Notes: generated from the letters alone by a model not told the origin. A stretch of DNA of 64,000 nucleotides from Atherix ibis (GCA_958298945.1 OY282609.1:11700326-11764325), one strand, 5' to 3'; shown: positions 31,540-46,587, counted from the stretch's first letter. Program-made: numbers and translations.

Positions 31540-32424
31540 AGAAGTGTGTTCAAAAAGTATCGCGAATATTAAATTTCGCGGGTTACGTATATTCGATTTT
31601 CGATTTTTTGTGGCGTTATGTTGGTACTCATGTCTCTCACTTATGCCGACCAGTTCGGCCATTTTGAATGTTCAGTTAATTTTTGACAGCTGCTTTTCTT
31701 GCACGTGTTTTGGCTCGTCTTAGATTTTTGCCCATTTTCGACCAAAAACAGCATCGCATTAACATTGCTAAGGAGCTGTTGGACTATGTCCGCGACGACA
31801 CAAATTTGCTCCAGAGGGTCACAACTGATGACGAATCATGAGTTTATGCTTATGACGTGGAAAGCAAAGCTCAATCATCCCAATGGATGCTGCCGCACGA
31901 GCCAAGACCGAAAAAAAAGCCAAGTTCGGTCGAATGTGAAGGTTTTGCTTACAGTTTTCTTCGATTGCAGGGGCGTGGTGCATCATGAGTTCTTGCCACA
32001 GGGTAGAACTGTCAATAAGGAATATTACCTGCAAGTTATGTGCAAGTTGCGTGAAGCAATCCGCCAGAAACGCTCGGATTTGTGGAAGAACAAAAATGGG
32101 CTTTTGCACCATTATAACGCCCCTGCTCACGCATCGTTGCTTGTGCGCGAATTTTTGGCCAAAAACAACACACTAATAATGCCACAGCCACCGTATTCCA
32201 CAGATTTGGCCCCCTGTGACTTTTTCTTGTTTCCGAAACAGATTCTTTGATCCATTTTTTTGGAATGGGCAAAAATTGAAGACGAGCAAAAATACGTGCA
32301 AGCAAAGCACCAGTCAAAAATTAACTGAACATTTAAGTACCAACATAACGCCATAAAAAATCGAAAATCGAATTTACGTAACCCGCGAAATTCAAAATTC
32401 GCGATATTTTCTGAACAGACCTCG
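31540..32424 (+). mobile_element. Mariner (DD34D) element, foldback form, defective
   Basis: An 885-bp element flanked by TA (31538-31539 and 32425-32426). Beyond ordinary short termini, about 160-195 bp of each end are inverted copies (31540-31735 against 32263-32424), broken by an about 36-bp insert on the left. The inner part encodes a mariner transposase from HRINIAKELLDYVRDD through LTVFFDCRGVVHHEFLPQG to PPYSTDLAPCDFFLFPK. It lacks the N-terminal DNA-binding domain and the C-terminus. Lesions: TGA in place of the Trp codon after DDES (about 31840), a frameshift near 31910, and Tyr instead of the second catalytic Asp (HHYNAPAH). Second-to-third Asp spacing is 34. Confidence 0.9.
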
Positions 32425-33549
32425 TATATTATTTTTTTCTTGATTTGCAAAATAGATTTTTAAAATAATCTACCAAAAATTTAAAATAATAGTCTTTATT
32501 TCTGCTAAATGAAAAAGCTTCTTTAAACTTTGTATGTCGTTGTATATCAGTATTTCGTGAGTATCAACAAAGCTAGCCGACACTTCAATGCTAATTATTT
32601 GCCTGTTTGGTTGGTAATATCTTTTCCCTTCTAGTAAAATCAATAGTTTTTCTTCTTTTTTTTTTAAAGAACTGAGTAAAAGATAAAACGCAGCCTATCT
32701 CCACCACACAGAAAGGTGGGATCAATAATAATGATCTCCATTCCATCTTCGTCGGCTCTATTCGAATGGATATATTCGTTGTACAGACCAACAGTATTGC
32801 AGCGGATCAATAAATTTCGTTTTGTGAGAATTTTACATTCTCAGCCAGAAGATACCTGCCGTGCATTGTATATCTTTTTACCAGCTTCGTTTATCCAAGT
32901 TGTTTTCTTATCCGAATCCAACCATATAAGTACAATATATATAATCGGAATATATTGAATTGAAGATGACCCCTATAATATTTTAGCTACAACCATCATA
33001 ATCATAATCATCATTGCGATCATGAGCATAGTCATTTTTCGATCGGCGGGAAATGTATTTATATTTTTTTTTCATTTCAAACATAAAAATTATTATTAAT
33101 TTGATTTTTTTAGAGTTATTTCTAACCGGTTCTCATAGAGTGCCTAGACCGCTAAAGAATGAAGAAAAATGAAGATCATCTTCGTAATGGTACAAGAACT
33201 TTAAAAAACTAGTTGTTAGTAGAATATTGAATATTCAAAGAAACTATGGAAAAAATATTAAAGTATTAATATATCATAATAATACAAACGCTTTTGGGAA
33301 AAAAATACTGTCGAATTTCAATTTTATTTAATAGAAATGAAACTAGTAAAAACTAACTATGAGATTATCCAATAACACCATTTAGTTTTCTAAAAATATA
33401 ATTTTAAATGAAGTAAATTAATTAAAACGCAAAATATCTTAAATTGGTTTAGAGAAATTATATAACTAATAGTTAGAAAGATAAATTACATATAGAAATG
33501 GTTAAAAAGAAAAATTAAATAAATTACATTTCAAACTCAGGCTTTGATG
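32425..33549. other. No confirmed gene; one coding-like patch
   Basis: 32690-32960 has near-balanced composition and open stretches on both strands. On the minus strand it reads LLIRCNTVGLYNEYIHSNRADEDG, on the plus strand SSALFEWIYSLYRPTVLQRINKFRF. Neither is recognised. It may be a fragment of an exon or of a mobile element. A CAT/ATC-rich tract lies at about 32990-33030. Confidence 0.35.
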
Positions 33550-33770
33550 AAAAATTCGAATTTTGGTCTATTACTTGAACCATGCCATTATGCGTGGAAT
33601 ATGTGGTTTGTGAGGCCGATTTCCATAGCCTCGTTTATAGTAATATTGCCATTGACGTATCTACCGAGCGAGAAATAATGCTCATTGCTGAAGAATTTTT
33701 TTAAAACTAAAACAAATGCTACTTTAAATGGCATATACGTTTAAAGTAAATTGGTGTACTTTCCAAATTA
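33550..33770 (-). mobile_element. Decayed mariner-type fragment (family C)
   Basis: The minus strand reads SNEHYFSLGRYVNGNITINEAM..., a worn version of the SDEAHFHLGGYVNKQN segment around the first catalytic Asp. An end-like CTTTCC phrase lies at about 33758. Only this segment survives. Confidence 0.5.
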
Positions 33771-36700
33771 CAAAATAGATAACACTTTACTTATAAATTA
33801 ATAAATTTTGAAAATCTTTTCTTTTTCCACATAATTATTCTCAAAAAACTGTATTTCCCACGCTTAATTTTTCTTTATTTCAAAAACCTAATATTTACAG
33901 AAACTCTGTAAGCAAATATTTATCCTTACACCCATATAGTGTAGTATACTCCTCTTAGATTTCCCATACTTAATAAATTTAATATCTTACAGTTGACATC
34001 ATGATTGAATTTATCTGTAGATAAATTTTTTTTCCAAGTTTTATTAAATTTTTTCAATTTTAACTTTACTTTCAAATTTATCGTCAAGATACAAGTATTT
34101 TTAATTTAGTTTTTACTTCCAACTATACAAGAAACCTGTATTATTTTTGGTTTTTTATTTATTTATTTCTTCTTCTTTTTTTTTTTTTAATTAAGTGAAG
34201 TATGAATTTTGAATGCGAAAATAAAGAAAATCGAAATTTGAGAAGAACTGTACAAGAACTTCTTACACACTCGTACGATGAGGATATTCATTGTTACTAC
34301 AAATTTTTATTAATTCATTTTCTTCACTCTCGACTTTTAAATGTTCACACGATTCTTAAGGTGATTCTTGGCTAAGTAGCTATAGTTTATACGTGTACGT
34401 TAGTATATACCCCATACCGGGAACAATAGTCGTGCCAATGATTACTAAAGTTGTACGATTTACAGACACGATTCTGAGATTCAATACACTTTGTACGGTG
34501 AAGTTTTAGTCTCAGTTTTGAACTCATGGCCATATTATAGCCGATTTAATAAAAGGTGTGATGAATGGCTATTTATCTTCGCATTTTAAACGTATTTCAA
34601 AATTCTATATAATCGTACATATATAGTTTGGCAGTATAAGCAAAATATAAGGCATTTACAATTTGTACGTATGCATTCGATATTTGTATATTAGGATAGA
34701 ATTATACTCACGGTTATAAATAGAGCCGTGGGAGTCTACTTTTGTATGGTTTCTTTATCGGACATAAGATCTAAATGGACTAAGGAGTAATTGAATATGT
34801 GAGCAGGAGCTTTGTTCAAAAAATTTTGTCCAGTCACTATTAGCCAGTATTTAATGATAATTTAAATTTGATCGCAAATTAGCTGAACTATCAAAACTTA
34901 ATGATTGGCTGCTACCAATTTTGCTTTTAATATCTTTTTTTTATTATTACAATATTAACTTTTTCTCTATTCCAATTATATTTTGATTGATTTCAAGGAA
35001 ATGTTATTCACTTTCAAAAATTATTGATAGAATTTTGTTCGAGTAGTCAAAGTGGTCTTAAATTTTGTGTAAAATTTTTGTTCGTCGTCAATTTTTTTTT
35101 TAAATTTAACGTCAGAGAAGAAAAAATAAAATACTCAAATGAAATTAGTAATTTCAAATCTAAATGATTTGATTTTCTATCAAAAAGCAACAATACTTAA
35201 GTATGGAACATAAGGAAATTGGATCAATGTTTCTTTAACGTACTCTTATTAATTATAGCAACTCGTAAACGGTTTATCTGCCGGAATTTTTTAATATTTC
35301 ATTTTTTGCTTTTATCTTAAATACTTGATAGTATCCTTGAATTACACTCTTAATCACAATTTTACAAATAAAAGGAAAATGTAGAAAAACTTTTTTTTAA
35401 ATTTTAAATAATATTAATTTTTTAATTGCTAAGTAAATTAACACATGCGATTATTATTTTATTATAAATTTTCTTTCAAAAGCTCAGTGGAATTTAATAA
35501 AAAAATACGATATACACCCCCACTTTAATTATATCCAGATTTTTTAAAATAAAATTAAAGAAATTAATTTGCTGAACAATTCATATGGGAAATTATAATA
35601 CTTTGGCAAGTAATTTTTATATATTGCACAGGACGAGTTCAGAAAAAAAATTGAAAATTGTAACAACTTTGCTGAGGAGGCATGGAATGTAAATAATTTG
35701 AGAATTTTTTTAGTTTACTTCAAACTGTTATTTGAGAATTTTTTTAGTTTACTTCAAACTGGTGAGTGGCTGACTTCAATTTTTTATTATTTTTTTTTTG
35801 TTCCCCTCCTACGTCTCACTATTATTTCATAATTTTATATTTTCTTTATAGAATTTATAAAAAAAAATATATTCGGTCAGAAGTTAGTCAAAAAATTATT
35901 TTCTTAAAACTTGGAATTTTTACTATTTTAAAAATGTGTTTTTATTTTATAATTCTTAAATTTTTATAAAAATGTCGTCATTTTTATAAATATTAATATT
36001 TGTTCAAAAAAAATTTATTTTTTATTTTCATTTAAAAAACACTTTTCTGGTCTTTAATTTTTATTTTCCAATTAAAAACACTTTTCAGGTTTAATTCGCT
36101 CAAAAATAAAAGTAAAACCCTCTCATTCTTGATGCTCTTGTGTTAAAAAGTTGAGTTAACTGCCAAGAATAATTAATTTCAAAATAACTATATAGATAAA
36201 TATGCTAATATCATCTAGATGAATACATGCTGATTTTTATTTATTGTACTTTTGACAGCTCGTCTGGATTAATTTCGAATTAAAAAAATTGTTTTCACTT
36301 TTTGTGCACACTTTTTATACTAGCAAAAAAATCCTTCATCATAATTCTTCTTGTGTTCAATCTTTTCAATAAAAAGTATCATTTCATCTTCATCTTCAAA
36401 AGCCTGGGATAGATAGGTATGAGTATATCTAAAGTTATGAATATGCTTGAGTAAAAAATAACCCGCAGATATCGCTTATATAAAAGAATTCTAAGATTGA
36501 TTCTAAGTATCAGTATCGGTTTCACGCTAAGCGGATTGAATGTCACGAATTTTGAAAATTGAGACACTAATGACTGTAAAAGAAGGATTGAATTTCTTGA
36601 GGGAAAATTGTTGGGAAAAATGTTTTTTTCTTGTCTTCCTTTTGATAATTTTTAGTAAAGTAACCATCATAAACATATCAGATTTTTTGATTTAAATATG

Positions 36701-39700
36701 TGCGATGTGCTTAAAATAATTTTTATATGGTCTTTAAAATAAACGATATTGTTTTCTCTCCAGTTGGGCTATTATTATAAAAAAAGAGCAAATGATTGAT
36801 TTGATGGCAATTTTGATAAAATATTAAATAGATTTTTTTATGATGATTTAAATAATGCCGATTATGGTTTATTTAAAAAATAGGGCTTCAATGATTTTTC
36901 CAAATATTAGTAAGCACTCGAACGCAATGGTGGAAAAATGAACTTGTGGTGATATTTTTTATAGTACATGTAATTTGTCACCACACAATATGCATTATCG
37001 ATGTACGAGTATATTGGAAAAATTACAATTTTATGTATGTATGATTTTTATCTTTGCTAGAGTACAATAATTTTCCGGCAAAATGTTCTTTCTTTCTGTG
37101 TGGTTGTAACAAAAATTTTTAATATTCGATTATATTGTAGGATTGATTAGTTGGTCTATTTTAGAATGTTTTTTTTTTATTCTGATGTTTATTTATTTTA
37201 TATCATATTTAAAAAAATGAATCATGACAAAAATCTATAAAATTATTAAAATAAATTCCCTCTTAATTCCCATAATCAAGATAAGATTGACTTTTTTTTT
37301 GTCAAGTACTCAAGAAAATATTTTTTTTCTCAAGAATACAATTTGACCTAATTTTACATTTTATAAACTACCTCATGTGAATATGTTATCGAGATTATAG
37401 TTAGAACAGCATCAAATGTAGCATATTTTCTATGAATTCTAATTTTATATCACATTTGCAGTAAGTGCTGTAATGGTATCTTTGTCAAAATAAGTATTCT
37501 TAAGTGTATCACAACTGTAGTGCATAGATGCATATAAATACATATATATGTGCATATAAAAGTTTATAAATTCATCACACAAGATTGCAGCAAAACTCTG
37601 GATAATAGAATAGGAACAAATAGTACCGATATCATATTCTACGAGTAGACTAGAGCAGAAAGCCAAGGCACAGCATAAGTATTAGCAAGGATTAGTATCC
37701 CAGATTCAAATATTATTTTAAAACTACGGCAAATTTGAATATATAGTGAAATTTGTTTATATATTCGTATATTGAAGGCATAGTACGTAATAAGTTAAGA
37801 AATTTTTCTGCTGTTCATACTTTGAATTAAGAAAATTTGTGCAAATACATAAGACTATTAATTTTTAAACTCAGACATTTTTTTTATTAGCCTAAATATA
37901 AAATGAAACTTGGAAAAAGATTATTTCTAACTTCTTTGACTGTTCTAATTTAAAATTTTAATTTTCGAAGACATTCTTTTGAAGAATTTTTAAGAGGTAA
38001 GAAATGCAAATCATCGGATTTTTCATTGGTTTATATTAAAAATGAGTGGCTGGTTGTCAATGTTTTTTTAAATATTAAAAATTGATTTTTTATTGCATTG
38101 GTTTTATCTGAAATTTTGTTTATTCTGTTTCATAGAAACGTGAAAATTATTAATGTTTTTAAAAATCATGGAAATTATAATTTGTTTGTAGAAAAATTAT
38201 ATTAAAATGAAACATACTAAACGTGGGAAATTTTTTTATAGTAATACGTATTAGTCTTTAGTATAAATAAATTGCATATTTACTAAAAGGTAATTATTGC
38301 TAGAACAAAAAAAGCAAAATACATCAAATTTAGCTATTTTCTTATCTAATATTTATATTATGATTATTTTGTAACGAAACTGTTTACTATTGAGTGAACG
38401 AACTATTAAAATAGAAATACATACTTGCCTATAAAGATTTAGTAGATTGCTTTGAGCAAATAAAATGTTTGCGTTGAAAGAGCCAAAAAATTAACAATCG
38501 AACAAATATAAGGATATTCACTCGTAATAATATTCTAGTCACGAACATACTTTATTAAGAATGTATTTTTATGAAGTTAGATTTAACGAAAGGATAGATA
38601 CTTTTCTATGAAAGTTGATTTTTTCTTTATTTATTATTGGAAATGACGAATATTACAAGGATGAGAGCAAAAGCCAGAGACCGAAATTAAAACAGAAGAA
38701 TAGGGTTGTCTCCAAAAAATCAATTTATTACTTTAACTATTTTACTTATTCATTCTTTTTATAAAATTGTTTTTTTTTGTTATATTTTATTGAAAATAAT
38801 CCTGCTTAAAAAGAAGAAATTTTCCAAAAATTTCAAAAAGTTCTTCGAGATGAAATCATATAAAAATATAGCAAAAACCATTGAAGTATTATTTATTGAT
38901 TCTCATAATATTCGATACAGAAATTTTTCCCAGAAAAAACTAATACTTGTTGAAGTAAATTGATTTTCTTCGTAAATTTTATTTTTATCCCTTATTCAAT
39001 ATGCTTTATTATTCGGTATTTTCTCTTATTTTATATAAACCTTGAAATAATAATAATAATAATAATAAAAAAAAATCAAACAAAACACAGAGGAGATAAT
39101 ATACATTTTTAATTCCTACTTTGGAAAAGTTTTTCCATCTTTCCAGGATTTTTGCGATATTATTCTTAAATAAAAAATAAGTGATTATTATTTCAGTTTC
39201 ATAATTTCGTTTGAGAATTTCTTGAATTTATTTTAGAAATTTTGTGTATTTTACAATTTTTCTGTATAGGCACTGAAAACAACTAACTTAACTTATTTGT
39301 TTAAGTTTTCGTCATTGAAATTGGAAAACATCATAAAATAAGTGAAGATTGATTAGGAATGGCAAAAGAAAATCAATATTTTGTAGAACTGCGTTTAATT
39401 TTCGTGTGAAATTTGCAAGATTTTATTTCAAAGTTTAATTTTTTATGAAAAAAAAAAGTTTAATTTTTTATAAAATTCTCTGAGATTTAGGAAATTAAAC
39501 TTTAAATATAACAATTGGTAAATCTACTGACTACTAAAAGTCCTTTAGGATACCTTGCATCCATGCACAAAAATTGAAATTATAACAATAAAATGTTGTA
39601 TTCCTAAAATATTTTTTTTATTAGGAAAATAATCTTATAATAAACTGTTTCGTTATTATTTTATATTTGGAAAAAATATGCAACTTATCGGAAATTCTCA

Positions 39701-40624
39701 ATTATCGATTTAGAAGCAATCATTAATTTCATTAAAAGTTCACTACGTTCTCATAGAAACGAAACAATTTTATTCAAAATGAGAAGGAATTATAGCCTAA
39801 ATCGATAAAGTTGTGAAATTTCATGTCCAATTATAAGGTCTTGAAAACCTAATTCTTTGCTAATCTTTCTTTCGAATTTAATTTTTTCTTTCCTGTTCCA
39901 TTAAAGAAAAAGTAAGTATATATTGAAAGAAATAGACTCCCACTTAATATTGTATTGTTAAACTATATTTTATTCCTTTTAAGAAGTTTTCGAACTTATA
40001 AATGTATGTATACTCATGCGAGTAACCATTCCAAAGTCTTATTAATGAGGACAAGTTGGTAAAAGTCGTTTCTTTGCAGAATATCATAGCGTGGGTTTGG
40101 CGGAAGTAGATGTAAGAGTACTTGGCATATAAAAAACCATCATAAAGTGTATATGCTCCTACATGCATACATGCTTATATGCATGAAGATGAACTATGTA
40201 CTAAATAAAATCGTTTGAACGGTTACCGAAATTTTAGTGCTTCAATGGAAAAAAGAGAATTATAGATAAGATAATGCATGCTTTAAGATTAAATATATTC
40301 ATAAGTACATTAAGTACATACACGTATGTATATGAGTATATATTATAAAGCGTCTCAGCATAGGTAGATTCCGCAGAAGTAAATATATTTGTTGACATAG
40401 TTAAATTTAGCTTGGCCAAGTCAACTCTTGATATTGTATTGATAATATAAGTTATTGATTTTATAAATTGTCTCTGTATAAAAGAATTCTTCTTTTACGA
40501 GTCACAATATACGTCCATAATTATAATTTAAATTTGTTTAATTTTAATATATAAATTTTTTTGAAAGAGATAAAACTAAATTGATTTTTTGGGAATTTCG
40601 AAAATTAATTGTTTGTGCTTGTAA
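33771..40624. other. Long AT-rich region without genes
   Basis: No coding exon recognised. Holds a 34-bp tandem duplication (35695-35762), an AAT trinucleotide run (39046-39069) and local duplications such as AAGTTTAATTTTTTAT at about 39430-39470. 34370-34560 is slightly richer in GC but featureless. Confidence 0.5.
35695..35762. repeat. 34-bp tandem duplication
   Basis: Two adjacent copies of a unit beginning ATTTGAGAATTTTTTTAG and ending TTCAAACTG. Confidence 0.9.
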
Positions 40625-40960
40625 CGGATTATCCATTTTGTGGGTTTGGAAAGTACAGTTATGGCATTTCACAGTTGTCAAAAAAATATGTCGTTTAAAT
40701 ATGCAGATGTTTAGTTTGAGGTATGCCATTTTATAGTATGGATTCGTTAAAATTGTAAAAACTTTTTACAAATTTGTTTATTTTACCGTAGTCACATTTC
40801 ACGCTTTAAGATTACAGCCGTCCTCATATCTCGCTCGGTGGATTTGTCAATAAGGAAAATTGCAGTTTATGGGGCTTTGAAAACCCATAAGTAGCTGCAA
40901 AGAAACCATTGTATCCGCGAAGTGACTGTGTGGTGTGCATATTCTATTTTATTTCAAAAT
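40625..40960 (+). mobile_element. Decayed mariner-type 5' half (family C)
   Basis: Starts with the family end (GGATTATCCATTTTGTGGG). At 40825-40945 the plus strand carries a worn transposase segment readable as LGGFVNKENCSLWGFENP...CVVC with shifts. The end-like sequence at 41795-41835 could be its other end, giving about 1.2 kb, but the intervening DNA is not recognisable. Confidence 0.5.
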
Positions 40961-41794
40961 TGATTATTTTGAAATAAAAGAGAATTGCTTGATTAGCATT
41001 TTAGAAAATCAAATTATAAACTTTATTTTTTTAATAAAATATATTTTTATTTTATTTTTGCTATAAAAGAACATTTTTTTGATACCTTTAAAAAAAATTG
41101 TTTATTCTTTCAAAAAAAAAAAAAAATCCAAAATAAAATAATAATAATTATAAATAAATTGAAAATTCAAAGTTTTTAAAAATAACTTCTTTTTCTTATT
41201 ATCCTTTCTTTTATGTAAGTTAAAATAAAATAAATATAAAAAAAGAACATTTTTGTTCTATTTTTAAAAAACAATCAATAATTTCTATAACAACGACCAA
41301 ATTGATCGAACCGTACATAAGTAATTTCTCGAAGCGAACCTCATCTAATATGATTTCTCTTATTGATGCCACAGCGAACTCATCTTTTATACTACTGCAA
41401 TGAAATACATTACAACCCTTGGTTGCATATATATAGAAAGAATATATATATTCTATATACTAAAATATAGAAAGTGGGCGTGACAATGATCTATATCAAA
41501 GGGGAACTCTAATCCATGCGGCGAATTCGGTTTCGGACATTTAAAAAAATCTAATTAGAAATTAGCGAAGATTTTTTTTACAAAAATCAGTTCTTATGAT
41601 TTTCGTCTTTACTAAGGGTATAACTTTTAAATACCACAAGTAACAGTGTTAAGGAAAAAAATTAAAAATCATCAAGAATTAAATCAAAAGGATTGAGTCA
41701 TGCAAGAAGAAGAACTTTTGGCTATTATTTGAATGGCAAAGTTAAAGTAATAAAATAATATAAAAATATAAAGAAGGGTATTTTATTGAACTTT

Positions 41795-41835
41795 ACTTTC
41801 CGAAGCGCAAATTGGATAATCCATTAACACACAAA
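41795..41835 (+). mobile_element. Transposon terminus (family C)
   Basis: CTTTCCGAAGCGCAAATTGG followed by ATAATCC, the right-end signature of family C. Confidence 0.5.
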
Positions 41836-44472
41836 ATACCAATCTAAGAGAAAATATTTTTATGGAAAATAATTCAATGGTTATTTGAAAGATTTTTCAA
41901 AAAACCATAGCATAAATCGTTCTCAAAATCTAAAATAAAAAGCAGAAAAATCTTATTTTTTGTTCTACTAATGTGCCTAATTCTAACATACTGTCGTATA
42001 TTGTAAAATGTTACAATACAAAAAAAAATTACTACTCTCAATATAGTTACAAAACTTCACCATAAACAATACATGAAAAAATATGTCCTTCACATTTTGT
42101 TAGGAAATGAAAATGTTAAGAATTTTTCTTTAAAAAACTAAACACTTTGTTTTTGGTCTCTGAAAAATCCAGGTAGACAAATTGCACCGCCACTTCAATC
42201 GACTATCTTATTCGAAAAATTCCATTCGGCGGACTTCTTTGAAAGTTGGGAATTTTTCATTTCGTTCGAAAATTTTAAACGTTTTACACCGCCCATTTAA
42301 ACCTTGCTTAAAGACCTTTTCGATTTTGGAATTCTTTTTTTTTTTTGCAAAAATTCTTTAATAAATATGTACGCATTTGTATCCAAACGGAGGATAATCC
42401 AACAGTGAAACCACTTTAAATTCTTTTTTAAATTTACAAAATCGAAAACAAGACAATACCTTGGTTTATTAAGTTATGTTAACTTCTTAAAATGGAATTT
42501 AATGTATGTATTCTTAAAAAGTTTTCAACTTTTATTCACATGAATTTTAATATATTACTATTTCTACAAAATTCATTTTTTATGTATTGAATACGAGACA
42601 ACAAAGCTTTCTTTTAATAAATATCATTTGAATAAAAAAAATTCTATAATAATTAACAACGGAATCCAACATTAAACTTATGAGCAATATATAAATATGG
42701 AATAGGAACAGAATTTCATAATAACTGAATATTTCTATTTCAATATATCGAAATATAAATTAATATTAATAAAATACAATATTATTCATGATCAGTAAGT
42801 CGTTTCTGGAAAGTTCGCCTTAATAAGAAATTGCTATTGGCAACGAAATGATCCTATTCAAAGTTTGCACATATACTAAATTTTCCTTGTAACCATTACA
42901 TTGAAGAAGAAAAAAATAATAGGATTCAGTTTCAATAAAATTTAAATAAATAAATATAAAAATGAATGTATAAATAAATAAATAAATAAGTAAGTAAACG
43001 GTAGATATTTTGTTGGGCATACTTCTAACATTTATATTAAAATAGATTATTTTTGGAAATTCATAATATAAAAAGTCTCTCTCCTTTCTTTTATGCAAAA
43101 TATCATCGCACCCATCATTTTTCTAGATACAGAAAATTTTATGAACAAACATTGAATTATTTATAAAAATACAATATTTTCCGTACAGTTTGCAATTATC
43201 GTTATGGAAATTTCACATCATTTATCATTAAATTATTTATTATGTCATTGGAGTATAGAATAAGTACTTCTGGTCGATGTCACTAAAGTTATTAAAAACC
43301 AAATCGAACATAAATTATATTCTAAAAATAGTTTCAATTTTTTTCTTCAATCATAATTTTTAATAGAAAAATAATAAACTTAAATATTCTTAAGATTTTC
43401 TTACACTATCTATACGTATTATTATCTAAATTTAATTTATTTTGTCCTCTTCAGCTGGCTTTTAAAAAATATTTTAATAATTTTAATTATGCTTTTAAAA
43501 AAAGTATGGCATGCTTATAATTAAATGTGAGAAATATATTTAAACAGAACTCCAGTTTTCTAATAACTCACAAAGAAATTGAAGATTTCTTTTGACTGTT
43601 GACGAAAACTGTTGAATAGCAAAATTTTTGTCTAAACTGTGCATTTTCTAATTAATTATATGTATAAAAATAGGAGTGATAATCCTATTTAACATTAATA
43701 TTTGGAACATTCATTACAATTTCATCAACAACAAAAAAATTTTAATGCAGTTACTAGATAACTGGAAAATAATGGCCCATAACACCAATTTCCAATTTTA
43801 TAGCATTTTTAATAAAAGTTGTTCAACCAAAAAAATTTCTTAAAAATGGCTACTAAGAAATTTTATTTTTTTTGTTAAAAAGTAATTACTAAGAAATTGG
43901 ATTTTATATTAATCAAATTTTGCGACTTGTCAAAGGCTCATAAATCCGAGTTGGAGTTTTTATTAACTGCTTATTAAAAAATGTTGAACACTTAAAATGT
44001 TGACAGTAGCATTTTTGGTATCAAAAGCATTTTTGGTAAATAACATATTTTATCACAGATACTATATATAAATTTTTAATTAATTACAACCATTGTTATA
44101 TTATTTTAATCTATTGTTTTTGTAAATAAAATCGACCCAACATAAAACTTATTTTATAAGGCTCCTAAATTCCGTATATTTTTCAACATGAATTTCAATC
44201 AATTTTTAATTAAAAAAAAAAGCCAATTATATCAATATTTAATATTAACTGAAATATTCATAAAAAATGTATAGATAACAATATCGTATTAAAATATTTG
44301 GAAATAACATCTGCCGTAAAAATGTACTTTTATCGTATTAAAATTACAACAATTGGCATATTTTTTTATAAATTCAAAATGTTTATTTAAAATGAATCTG
44401 ACTTGAAAATCTTTTTTGCACATTTTGATTCTGTAGAAATATTAAAATTGATTTTAATATTTATAAATATGC

Positions 44473-44512
44473 TACAATTTATTTTGTTATTAAACTAACA
44501 AAATAAATTGTA
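44473..44512. repeat. Perfect 17-bp hairpin
   Basis: Arms 44473-44489 and 44496-44512 (TACAATTTATTTTGTTA and complement) with a 6-nt loop. AT-rich, so it could be chance. Confidence 0.85.
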
Positions 44513-46587
44513 CCATAAGTAAATTCATTATAAATAAATAATCGATGAATAACTAATAAAAAACTAGTGAATGTCTATAAATATTTTTTTGATAATATCA
44601 TATTCAAAATATTTTAATTATTGTAATTTGAATTATTCCGGAATATTTATTTGCTTGTGGATTTATGGGGGAAGTGTAACATCTACACATATCTCTGTTG
44701 ACGGATTTATTGAGGAAATCAAATTTAGTTGCATATTTATATGAAAACTTCCCGTCAAATATTATAAGTATTACCGTATATATTTTAATTTAACTTTATT
44801 AAATAGGTATAGTTCCGTTTTATAAGGTATTTTGATAGTATGTATTAAAATATCCTTTAATAATTTTATAAAATACTTTAATATATATTATTTATTTGCA
44901 TTTATTTGTTCAATATAAATATTTTATAATAAATTATGTTTTAGATAACAATTATTCAGATCTAACTATTCCTTTGAATTCAATTTTATAAATCTTCACA
45001 TAGAGAGTTCGAATCAATCAGAATAGCCTAAGTATATAGTTCTTAATAATCCAATAAATGGTTTTGACATCTTATCGGATAGAAGATATACTTAAATAGA
45101 TACTTTATTTAATTATTTATTATTAATGAATCAACGCTTATAAATACTAGAATTTCTCTTATTTGGAAACTTATAAAAATTTATTTTATTTTAAAAAATA
45201 AAATGAAAATTTACTTGAAAGTTTTGCAAAATTGTAATTATAATATAATACACGTACCACAAGATACAAAAACAACTTCCATATACAGTGAGTGACCTAA
45301 GTATGAAAAGTATTATACACGTATCCCAAAGTAACATCTGGGACGTGAAATCTTGTATAGCACAGATTGTAATCACCTACAAAGATACCACGTTTACATA
45401 CTCAAATAAGTAGAGACTATTTTGACGTTTTTTCCTATCTAATACTTTTTCTCAATAAGAAATAGATATGCACACACATACGTGTATGTATACGAGTATA
45501 AATAGTTTAGATCTTATTGTTACTATACCCTTTTGATATAATAGATATTAAATAAATTTTCATTAAATCGATTTTGTATGATAGTTTTCTTATAATAGCA
45601 TGCATGTATCGTAGGTTTTTACAGTTAAATAAGTTTTTTTTTCAATCAATAAAACCAGTAAAAATGACAAAAGATATTATTTATTTTTATCGATTAAGTG
45701 TAAAAATTATGTTCACTTATACATTTGTATCAGAAATTAAAAAAAAAGTTAAGTCTTTGAAATAACTCAATATCTTATAAAAGATAATATAAATAAAATT
45801 GTCACTTTTATGTGACTATATAGAAAAATTGAAAGAAATATCGAAGAAACTAAGCTTTTCTACTACGAGTACTAATCTTTAATTTCAATCGTGGTTAACT
45901 ATGAATGAAACCGAATTTTCTTTTAATATTAGCTTATCAAATATTTTATCAAACATTTTAAGAAATTAAAAGTATATTTTATTATATACAATAAATGAAG
46001 AAAAAAAATCTTTAGGTACAATTAAGTTTTGATTACATAAAAACTTATTTTACAATATTTGCGTTACTCATATTAATGCTAACTTTTTTAAAAGTTTACT
46101 CAAATAATTTCTTATCTATGCTACTAAAGTCAATTATTTAGTTTGATTAATAATTATTAGTTTGTTCATATATAACTAATTGAATAATGAAAAAAAGGCA
46201 ACTCCTGGAAAAATAATTTTTTTTATATTACCAAATTGCACAAATTTGTTTTTCTATAAACATAAAAATTATAAAAAAATTGTTAGAGTACACACAAAAA
46301 AATATTCTAATGTAAGGCTTCCGTGTTTGTTGGCTATTATCAATGACCCATGAGAATCATCAAAAATGACAACAAAAATTTAATCGAACTTTTTTCCGAG
46401 TGTATGATCTTGTTGAGGTCAATTAATTGAGTTAATATGATCAAAATCAATATTAGTCTAGGTAAATGATATGTATGCATATAAATACATTGTCGGAATT
46501 AAATTGATGACAAAAATATTATTCTTACTCATCATAAGCCCAAAAAAGTATATTTTTAATGTATTATCATAACAACGTTCTTGTATA

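Larger units (their letters stand above)
40961..46587. other. AT-rich region without genes
   Basis: No exon seen. 41280-41400 is slightly GC-enriched. Small items are a TAAA-type microsatellite (about 42945-42995), a perfect hairpin at 44473-44512, a transposon end at 41795-41835, and fly-typical TACGAGTAT/ATGTATG strings. Confidence 0.5.
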
